A stretch of 40,606 bases of DNA from CAYGTS01 sp964352905 (GTDB lineage Bacteria; Pseudomonadota; Gammaproteobacteria; JAHCLG01), in the NCBI GenBank assembly GCA_964352905.1, contig CAYGTS010000004.1:1-40606 (forward strand). Direction: 5' to 3'. Below the pieces are notes generated by a model. That model was not told the DNA's origin. It was given only the letters and a program-made list of their open reading frames with translations, and searched no databases. How positions within the stretch are numbered: position 1 is the first letter of the stretch; each line of letters begins with the position of its first letter. The translations under genes were made by a program, and so were the position numbers. This document shows positions 7,563 through 16,500 of the stretch, in pieces.

Positions 7563-8945
7563 ATGCAACAAATTCTGATCGCTAAAAGCAATGATGGCAC
7601 AGAGCAATTTTTAAATTTAGCGATGAGCAACCGCCATGGTTTAATTACGGGCGCGACGGGTACCGGTAAAACCGTGACCTTGCAAAAAATGGCAGAGCAA
7701 TTTTCCAAAGCGGGCGTGCCGGTTTTTGCAACCGATGTAAAAGGTGACTTATCCGGAATTGCTTCACCAATGCTACCACAAGGTTGCCCGGTAGTTTTTT
7801 GGGATCTCTATGGTGAACGTGGTCATCCGATACGCGCAACTTTGCATGACGTTGGTCCGGTATTATTAGGACGTTTATTAAATGCCAATGATGTGCAACA
7901 AGGAATTATCACAATTGCGTTTAGTGTTGCTGCAGAAAAAAATTGGCCTTTGTTAGATAGTAAAGATTTTCGTGCCTTATTGAACTGGATGAGTGATAAC
8001 ACCGCGAGTGTCACTAAACAATACGGTAATATTTCTAAAACTTCGATTGGCGCTTTGCAACGCAATTTATTAACGCTAGAAAGTGCGGGTGGCGATCACT
8101 TTTTTGGTGAGCCCGCTTTAAATATCAATGATTTTATGCGACTCGATGTGAGCGGGAAAGGCACCATTAATATTTTGGATGCTACGACGTTAGTAAACGA
8201 TACGCGTTTATACAGTACTTTTTTATTATGGTTTTTATCGGAATTATTTGAAAACTTGCCCGAAGTCGGTGATCTCGATAAACCCAAATTAGTTTTCTTT
8301 TTTGATGAAGCACATTTATTATTCGATAATGCGCCCAAAATTTTATTAGATAAAATTACGCAATTGGTGCGTTTAATTCGTTCAAAAGGAGTAGGCGTTT
8401 ATTTTGGTACGCAAAATCCCCTCGATATTGCTGAAGATGTTTTAGGCCAACTGGGTAATCGCGTGCAACACGCCTTACGTGCTTTTACCCCAAAAGATCA
8501 GAAAGCCGTGCGCGCAGCAGCACAAACATTTCGCCAAAATCCAAATTTAGACACCGAGAAAACCATTACCACCTTGCAAGTCGGTGAAGCCTTAGTTTCC
8601 TTTTTAGATGAAAAAGGCAGCCCAAGCATGGTGGTGAAAACAAAAATTCAATTGCCAGAATCGCAACTTGGCGCATTACCAGAAGAGCAGCGCGCCATCA
8701 TACTGAAGAATTCGCCGGTAGGTGATATTTATGATCATGCGATTGATCGTGAGTCTGCCTATGAAATCTTGCAACAAAAAGCACAAAGACAACCAAACTC
8801 TGAAGATAACCCACTTAAAAAACGCGGCCGTCCTCGTTTAACTTTTTGGGAAAAATTGCTGAATGCCTTATCGCGATCGCTAAGCAGCCAATTAGCCCGC
8901 CAGGTTTCACGTCTGATCTCTGATATTTTGTTTAAACGCAAATAA
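7563..8945 (+). CDS. HerA-like DUF853 P-loop ATPase
   Basis: The product is about 460 aa. It is an FtsK/HerA-superfamily ATPase of the DUF853 family (the E. coli member is YjgR). Walker A is GATGTGKT at residues 30-37 and Walker B is LVFFFDEAH with D248 and E249. Further family stretches include SKGVGVYFGTQNPLDI and GNRVQHALRAFTP. The ATG at 7563 is chosen; an in-frame TTG immediately upstream is unlikely. The last 50 residues are basic and rich in K/R, a possible DNA- or membrane-contact tail. Family function is poorly known; ATP-driven nucleic-acid translocation is an inference from the fold. Co-location with hld genes is probably operonic convenience. Confidence 0.9.
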   Translation: MQQILIAKSNDGTEQFLNLAMSNRHGLITGATGTGKTVTLQKMAEQFSKAGVPVFATDVKGDLSGIASPMLPQGCPVVFWDLYGERGHPIRATLHDVGPVLLGRLLNANDVQQGIITIAFSVAAEKNWPLLDSKDFRALLNWMSDNTASVTKQYGNISKTSIGALQRNLLTLESAGGDHFFGEPALNINDFMRLDVSGKGTINILDATTLVNDTRLYSTFLLWFLSELFENLPEVGDLDKPKLVFFFDEAHLLFDNAPKILLDKITQLVRLIRSKGVGVYFGTQNPLDIAEDVLGQLGNRVQHALRAFTPKDQKAVRAAAQTFRQNPNLDTEKTITTLQVGEALVSFLDEKGSPSMVVKTKIQLPESQLGALPEEQRAIILKNSPVGDIYDHAIDRESAYEILQQKAQRQPNSEDNPLKKRGRPRLTFWEKLLNALSRSLSSQLARQVSRLISDILFKRK

Positions 8946-8990
8946 CAATGCTAACGTTTGGCAGCTAAGAGCTTAAAATTTAAGCAAGCT

Positions 8991-9009
8991 ATCAGCTTAA
9001 CAAGCTGAT
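8991..9009 (+). terminator. Possible weak terminator hairpin after the hld-herA operon
   Basis: ATCAGCTT and AAGCTGAT form a perfect 8-bp stem around AAC, 45 bp downstream of the herA-like stop. The following bases (TTATCAATG) do not form a strong U-tract, so efficiency is doubtful. Confidence 0.4.
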
Positions 9010-9037
9010 TTATCAATGCAAGCTCGAATTCTTATGA

Positions 9038-9043
9038 TATAAT
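9038..9043 (+). promoter_or_regulatory. Candidate -10 box for the AAA/DUF4143 gene
   Basis: A perfect TATAAT lies 30 bp before the ATG at 9073. The -35 region 17 bp upstream is poor. A purine-rich AAAAGAGAT sits at ribosome-binding distance. This suggests separate transcription from the hld-herA unit. Confidence 0.45.
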
Positions 9044-9072
9044 CACTAAAATTCAAGGTAAAAGAGATCGCT

Positions 9073-10317
9073 ATGCAACATCAGTACCGCCAGCGAAGCA
9101 TTGCAACGTGGTTAAGGCATTTATTTAACCATTTTGCTTGTGTCATTGTGGTTGGGGCGCGCCAAGTGGGCAAAAGCACCTTACTCACGAATTTGTTTCC
9201 AGAAGCACAACATGTTTTACTCGATCCGATTCAGGATATTTTAAATATACGGCATGATCCGGATCTTTTTCTCAATAATACACAATACCCTGTTATTTTT
9301 GATGAAGTGCAATATGCGCCAGAGTTAATACCCGCATTGAAACGATTTATCGATAAAAATAAAAACCCAGGACAATTCCTGCTAACGGGATCACAACAGT
9401 GGGGTGTTTTAAACAATGTTGCAGAAAGTTTAGCGGGGCGCGCCATTATCATCACGTTGGAGGGGTTTTCACTCGCAGAAATTGCCGATGTAACCATAAC
9501 AAAACCTTGGCTTTTACATTGGTTAGAAGAACCTGAAAAATTGCTTTCACAACCACTACAACGTTTACCGTTACCTTATTCACTTTATGAAATATTGTGG
9601 CGTGGTGCACTGCCCGAAGCAAACTTTTTACCATTGGATCTTATTGCAAATTTTCATGCATCATACCAACGCACTTATATTGAACGCGATATTCGGTTAT
9701 TAGCCGAGGTATCTGATTTAGCCTTATTTGGGCGCTTCGTACGCCTAGTGGCGGCGCTGACTGCACAAGAAATTAACTATAGCCAGCTAGGGCGTGATAT
9801 TGGTATTACTTCACAAACAGCTAAACGTTGGCTCATGACGCTTAATCAAACTTTTGAATGGTTTGAGTTACCGGCCTTTTCAAATAATCCGGTAAAAAAA
9901 ATTAGCGAAAAGCCAAAAGGCTATTTTGCTGATACTGGGCAAGTTTGTTATTCGCAAATGATTTCAAGTCCACAAGCGATTGCGGCGCATCCATTGTGGG
10001 GTGCCTTATTTGAAAATGCAGTCGTTACAGAATTGCGCAAACAAGCACATTTAATTACAACGCCACCGATATTTTATCATTGGCGTTTATACAGTGGTGC
10101 GGAAGTTGACTTGATCCTTGAGCGCGATGGAAAAATTTACCCAATTGAAATCAAAGCTAAAAGTAAAATCACGGCTAATGATGCGAAGAACATTAACACT
10201 TTTTGTAAACTTTACTCGCATCTTAACGTGCAACAAGGCTTAATCATTGCCCCAACCGAAAACAGTTATGCTGTCACGGAAAATGTTTGGGTGATGCCGT
10301 GGGATTGTATGGTTTAA
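9073..10317 (+). CDS. AAA_14 ATPase with C-terminal DUF4143 domain
   Basis: The product is 414 aa. Residues about 15-190 form an AAA ATPase with Walker A GARQVGKST at 28-36, Walker B VIFDEVQ in the following 50 residues and sensor LLTGSQ. A winged-helix-like segment follows (INYSQLGRDIGITSQTAKRW, about residues 235-255). Residues 260-414 are DUF4143, with GAEVDLILERDGKIYPIEIK, which resembles a PD-(D/E)XK nuclease core. Such proteins are common in archaea and bacteria, often near mobile or defence genes, and their function is unsettled. The stop codon (10315-10317) overlaps the target duplication of the next MITE-like element, and the gene is convergent with the Tc operon. Confidence 0.88.
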   Translation: MQHQYRQRSIATWLRHLFNHFACVIVVGARQVGKSTLLTNLFPEAQHVLLDPIQDILNIRHDPDLFLNNTQYPVIFDEVQYAPELIPALKRFIDKNKNPGQFLLTGSQQWGVLNNVAESLAGRAIIITLEGFSLAEIADVTITKPWLLHWLEEPEKLLSQPLQRLPLPYSLYEILWRGALPEANFLPLDLIANFHASYQRTYIERDIRLLAEVSDLALFGRFVRLVAALTAQEINYSQLGRDIGITSQTAKRWLMTLNQTFEWFELPAFSNNPVKKISEKPKGYFADTGQVCYSQMISSPQAIAAHPLWGALFENAVVTELRKQAHLITTPPIFYHWRLYSGAEVDLILERDGKIYPIEIKAKSKITANDAKNINTFCKLYSHLNVQQGLIIAPTENSYAVTENVWVMPWDCMV

Positions 10318-10323
10318 AAAACA

Positions 10324-10501
10324 GTATCTATTCAGCAAATTTTAGTTGAATTTACTGAGAACGTTCAGATTTGGCGATAAAAACAGCGAAAATATTTTTG
10401 AGAAAGCGCAGTTTATGAGTTATAAATGAGCATTTCGATAAAAGATTTTCGCTGTTTTTAGCCCAAATATGGACGTTCCCGTCTACTTGGTGAATAGTTA
10501 C
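10324..10501 (+). mobile_element. Complete 178-bp MITE-like element, family A, between convergent genes
   Basis: Ends are GTATCTATTCA and TGAATAGTTAC. The flanks AAAAAACA (10316-10323) and AAAAAACT (10502-10509) are a near-perfect 8-bp duplication. Inside are box GAACGTTCAGATTTGG, a stem AACAGCGAAAAT.../...ATTTTCGCTGTT, a loop with a promoter-like sequence, and box CCCAAATATGGACGTTCC. It makes up nearly the whole gap between the AAA/DUF4143 stop and the TcB-TcC stop. Its hairpin could act as a two-way terminator. Confidence 0.9.
10398..10426 (+). promoter_or_regulatory. Promoter-like loop of the family A element (antisense to the toxin gene)
   Basis: TTGAGA (10398-10403), a 17-bp spacer and TATAAA (10421-10426) fit a sigma-70 promoter. 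The same arrangement recurs in the copies at 37657-37685 and 38448-38476. Here it points into the 3' end of the tcB-tcC gene on the opposite strand, so it could produce an antisense RNA. Confidence 0.4.
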
Positions 10502-10508
10502 AAAAAAC

Positions 10509-13500
10509 TTATGGCACTGTTCGTATTACGCCATGTTGATCATGGTATTCGTTTGTATTCATAATGTGACCGTATTGTTTTGCGTTTGAACCGTGATCAG
10601 CTATCCCTTTTACAGTATTATATTCGGGTGAATTTTGCACCACCTGAGTATGCCCCCACTTTTCTTGTGCAGGATTGAATTCCCACTTATGAAATTTTTT
10701 ATCCCATTTATCACCTTTTGTACTTGGTGTTTCAAATAAACTGTAATAGCGTACAATCTTAGGCGTTACTGTATTTGGCTCTCCAAGCGTTGGTAATGAA
10801 GTGGCATTGGTTGCTAAGACAGTTAATGCACTTTGGCATGAAGAACAAGGTGGTTCTCGTCCTACCATAACCACTTCATCATTAATATGATCAAATTTTA
10901 TATCTGCGGCAAGCTTGCGTTCTGTATGTGAAGCCCCCTGATGCTTACCACCTTTACCAAAACCTGAATGAAGTCCCACGCGAAAATACCTTTTGCTAGC
11001 GCCATCAAGAACCCGAGCAACCAAAAAATGTCCTCCAATATCAGTACCACCATAGTTTAAAAAAGTATTCATACCAAATTTGGGAACCAATCTAGCGGTG
11101 CGATTTCCTGCTACATTACTATTAACAACTTTGCCATTTCTTAAAGTGTATCGCAGCACCGGCGCTTTGGTTTTTTTAAGACCTGTCGTCTGCCTCTTCT
11201 TAGCCAACCCGCCTGTCACACCGCCTCGCTCTTTAGGTGGGCGAACTCTAGCATCCCCATTCCAATCAACAAAAGTCCAGGGGTTATTAGCAACAAATCC
11301 ATACGGATTTAATGAATCAATTAAACCACCAGGATCAGGATTTAACCAACGTGCAAGTTGTGGATCATAATAACGATCACCATAATAATACAAGCCATTC
11401 GGATCTTGCTCTTTGCCAGAATAATGATAATTTTGGCGTTGCAAATATTTCTCATCTGGGCTTAAGCAAAATGCAATATGCCCATAAGCAGAATATTCTT
11501 GATAAGCGATAACAGTTAAGTTACTAGCTACCTCCATGACTAATGAGCCTAACTGATTCAGCAAATAATAATAGCTTTGCGCTTGTGATTGGCCAACAGT
11601 GGGAACAATGGCCGTTTCACGTTGATCACGATCAATTACCCAGTGAAAGTGTGCGGCTAACACACCGTGTTCACTTCGTAAATGATAACTATAACGTTCT
11701 AGTATTGGGGGCGGTAATGGATCACCCACGGCTTGGCGTGGTAATTGGTAAATGCGTTTGCGCGAGTATCCTTCGCTTAAGGAAACTTCTTCAATCACTT
11801 CAATCGTATTAGCACTAATTGGGCGTTCAGTTAATTTATATTGGCGTGTTTCGTAGCACACTTTTGGGTTGTTACGGCTGCCAAAAAAGCTTGCGGAATA
11901 GCCTTGTTTCTGCTGGCTAGTACCTAGGGTTTCACGAAAGTGATCACGCAAACTATGGCTATAACCATAACGAGTTTGCTGCGCTTGCGGCTGAATTTCA
12001 GGTGTTTTTTCTTCTACTTCATCTGCCGCAACCTTTGTATTAGCCAATGCCAAACGCCCTTCTGCATCCCAAGTGAACGAATCTGCTGCCAGCGTAATTA
12101 AACTACCCTTTTCATCATATTGCGCGCTTGCAGGGGGTGCTTGGTTTGCGAATGTAACCTGTTGTAAGCGATTACTGTTTTCTACAATGGTATAATTGAT
12201 TTGCCACGAGCTAAGCCCTTGGTGTTGAATTTGGGTTAGATTTGCCCCCAAATCATGTGCAAACTTAGCCGTATAAGTATTTAGTGTTAAATTAACATTA
12301 TTACCCGCCACTAAACGTTGCAGGTGTAAACCACGTAAATTAGAATTAAGTGGGGCATGGCGTAATTCTGAACCTTGTGCCTGCGTTAATTGATAAACCG
12401 TATCATACTGCGCATTTAACGTTGTAGCCGCTAACGCCATAGTACCTGCTTGAAATGATAACGTTTGTGCCGCACGTGTTTGTTGAATTAAATTCCCCAC
12501 TGGATCTTGCTGATAGTTAAGCGATAAAATTGTTGCACCTGCTGTGGTAGTGGTATGCAATTGTTGCAACAAAGTAGTGAGTGGATCATATTGGCATTGT
12601 GTTTGCATGCCATTGCCATACGCTAAGCTTGCAGGTTGCCCTGTTGCTTGGTAGCTAATCGCAGGGATTGTTAATGCCGGCGCATTCGCTTGCGAGCCAG
12701 AATGATATTGATACGCATTAGGCAAGCCACGCGCATTGTAACGATTTTTACGCAAACCTTGCATGCCTGTCATCAGCAATTGTTCCGTTAATACATCGCC
12801 ATGAATTGAAAATTCACGTACTATGCTAACGCTTTCATAACCTGTTGCAGTAGCTGTTTTATAAGCTTGTAATTCTGTGAACGGCGCCTTGCTTAGATCA
12901 GGTAAAAAGAGTCGTTTGCGTGTCGTTAAAGCATCACCTGTTAAACTATAGCTTGCATATTCCACATATTCTTCTGCACTGGCACTAATTAATAAACGCC
13001 CATAGTGATTATTCTTTTCGGGATTAGTTAAGCTTTCACCATAGGAAAAATATTCTGTTGCAATAAAACCAGTTGCCTGAGTGAGATCTGCGATTTGTTT
13101 AAGCAATTCGCGTTGCCAGTTATCATATACAAAAGCTTGCAGCCACCTACTATGTCGCGAACGCTGCAACTTCTCATGCCGATTCAATAAACGCACTTCA
13201 CTACCACGATCAGGACTATCACGTTTAACCACTTGGCGTAATAAATTCCACACATAACTTTGGCTTGGTGTGGCTAAGCGTGGATCATAATATGCGATGA
13301 CATCACCCAAAGCATTGCGCAGCATACGTGTAATTAAGCATTTGGCGGGATCGTTAACTGTATTTTTTAAGATTTCAATGCTTGCACAAATCTTAGCTTG
13401 CGCATTCAACGCATGAATTTGCGGTGTTGCTCGATACAACCCAGCTAGCGCTGGCAATAACTGATTTTCTAGCGTATTTAGCGTTATGTTTGCTAAACGA

Positions 13501-16500
13501 TCGGCTAAGGTATCGTTTTTATCAAATAAAAACACCGCCCAAGCAGCAAACTGTTGGCGTTGAAAATAACCTTTTGCATCCACACTGGCAATCTGGCGTT
13601 GTTGAGAATCATAATAGTGATAAGTAAATGCTGCGGCAGGATTAAGCTGCTCTTGAAATTGCCAAGTGTTACTGTCACTTGGTAATGCCTGTGCAATAAC
13701 AAGTCCTTGTGAAGTAACCCTTTGTAAACCGTGATTAAGCCATGAAAGTGCCGCTGTCTGTGCTTGCCATTCTTTCATTTGTGCTAAATGATGGCAAGCA
13801 TTGAAATAAGCTATCTTAATTTGATACGGTGAATAATCTTCTACTGTAACCTTCTCACTGCGTGGCAGATTATAACAAAAACGCTGCGCACTGATCCTAC
13901 AGGTTGGTTGCGTGGGTGATTTAAAAAATTGATAATAATGAATGCTGATCCATGGTGCAAGGATTGAATCAGTTTCATGCAATTGTTTTAATAAAGCTTC
14001 AACGGTTGGTAATGCTGCAATGGTTTTAGCGCAATCGAAACTATAATCACTCAGATAATCCACTAATGCTTGCCCAGGCTTTGGCGCGTTTGGCAACGGA
14101 TTACCAATCACTTCATCGTTTAATGTACCATAGCGAGTCATTGCCATAGGTTGTCCTAAAGGACTGGCTAAATTTACCGTAATTGTAGCATTTGCATCAA
14201 CTTGATAGCATGGCAAACCACTTTGGTAATCATAGGCAATTTGGGTTTGCAAGTTAATAGGCGTGGCATTAGGCCGCCATAATTGTTGCTTAAGTGTAGT
14301 GATATAAAGTTGATACGGATCATATTGCAGCATTTCGTGGCACCATAAAGTCGCTGCAAAATCTTGGCCTGGCTGCCCTGTTTCAACTTGCGTAATGGCC
14401 ATTAGTAAACGAAATTGCCCAGGCTCTTTTTGGTAATGATAAACATGCCCCGGTTGCCACCAACTCTGGTTAGCCGCCAAATCAGCATGCTGCAAATAGC
14501 CGGCTGTTTTAAGTAACGTAGCATAATGCTCTTGGCGTAAACACAAAGGTTGATACCAACTTTTAACCGCTTCATCATATCCTAGTAATCGTTCATGATG
14601 GTGCACCAACGGTTCTGCATTAGGAGCTTGATCAAGCGGTAATACTTGATCTTGCGCTAAACCATTCCAATAAAACCATTGTTCCTGTTGTAAACAGTGG
14701 CTGGCTAAATCCACTGCGCTAAGTTGGCTTAAGGCTTGTTGCAGTGTTGCCGCGGTTGTTACAGCAGGTGTGGGCAAGAATGTTGTCACATCATATAAAC
14801 TAGCACGCTGCTGGGCATCATAAAACAAAAACGGCGCTAACGCCGCTAACGCTTGCTGCTCAATTAACATAGGATGATGTTGCTGTACTGTATAAAGTAT
14901 AACGTTTTTTTGTTGTTCAGCTAAGATGGTTTGGCGATCATTGCCTATAATTTCAGCTGCCAGCACGCTTTTATCTGGCGGCACGGCAAGATTTTGTGGT
15001 GCTGCGCTACGCCCATAATAAAACTGTAGCTGCGCCAGTGCTGAATAAGATTGGGGATCCCAACGACAAAAAATATTCCGCTGAATACGGTGATCTTGTG
15101 TTTGTTGTTCAACCGTGTAATCTACCGTTTCCCACGGCACGATAATAAAAGGTGGCGTTCGTTCAGCCACGAATCCTGGCAATTGAAAAACAGCATAACT
15201 GTTTTCTTGTACGCTGATTGGCATTTGCAAATGCCGCGCATCATAGGTTTCTTGGCGTAACACTTGGTTACGCAAAGCAAATACAGCATTGCGCTGTTGT
15301 GCTAAGGTTAATACTGCTGTTTGCGGTTGCGTTGGCGAATTCAAAGCAGCAGTTACGAGTGGCACTTGAATCGGTAAATTCGCATAAGCAGTTTGATATG
15401 CCACTTGTTGTTGCGCTAAAGGTTGTTGCCCTTGATAAACACCACAACTAAACCACTGCCGCATATACAACGGTGCGACACACGGCGCATTAAAGGCTGT
15501 GCTAGGCTTGGGTACTTGGCTATGATCAATCACCGTGTGCCATGTTTCAATAAAGGCAAAACCACCAAAAGCACGTTCTTGAAAATGATAATGCCCACCG
15601 TGAAATTGATGACGTAATTCACTGGTTAACTCACTCACACTATCCACACTGCGAATACTTTCAATCATGGGTATTGCCCAAGGCAACACCGGATAAAGTA
15701 AAGGTGTTGCAGTTTGATAAGCGATTTCTCGTGCCGCAAGATAAGCATGAATGCTTGATTGATAACGCAAATGCGTTGTTTCGCCACTACCGTTCTCAAT
15801 CTGCTGCACTAACAGTGCAGGTTGACTGGCTAAACGCGCATAATAATGCAATGCGCCACTGCTACTATGTTGTGTTAAAAATATACCCGCCACGCCTTCG
15901 CTGAATAAATCGATCACTTGCAAGCGGGTGTTTTGATTAAATACAATGCCATTCGGAAATACCAGCGTATAATCTGCTCTAGCTGCCGCTCTTGCCGCAG
16001 GATGCGCTACCGCATTACGCGGCCTAAAAGCAGAACCTTGTTGAAAAAAAATTTCAAGTCGATCAGGGTAGATATAAATTAAATCCACGCCACCTGTATG
16101 ACGCGTATCGGCTAATTCAATGCAACGTGGATTAAATTCACCAGCATAAGCCGGAATATCCCACACCATGCCAGCACCAAATTTGCCATGCCCAAGATTA
16201 GGCCAAACAATTAATTGATCTTGTGTGACTTCTACACGGTGTAAGCGACCATCACCAAAAAATTCAATAAACGTGCGTAAGGCCACTGCATCACTCGCTA
16301 AAAAGGGTGAACTCAACACATCATCATCTTCAAGATAGGATAACGGTTCTGCTGCTGCAAAACCCGCTTGCCCACAACCAGGATAAAAAACAGCATAGCC
16401 GGCATGTAAATCAACTAAATCTGCGTAACCATTGCCGGTGATATCAACCCAATTTGCGCTGATCTGCTGCGCAAGACTAGGGCAATTTGCAAAGGCAACA

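Noticed and set aside
9073..10317. AAA/DUF4143 gene as immunity to the deaminase effector
   Set aside because: It is on the opposite strand with its own promoter-like -10 box, belongs to a widespread ATPase family, and Tc effectors need no immunity gene.
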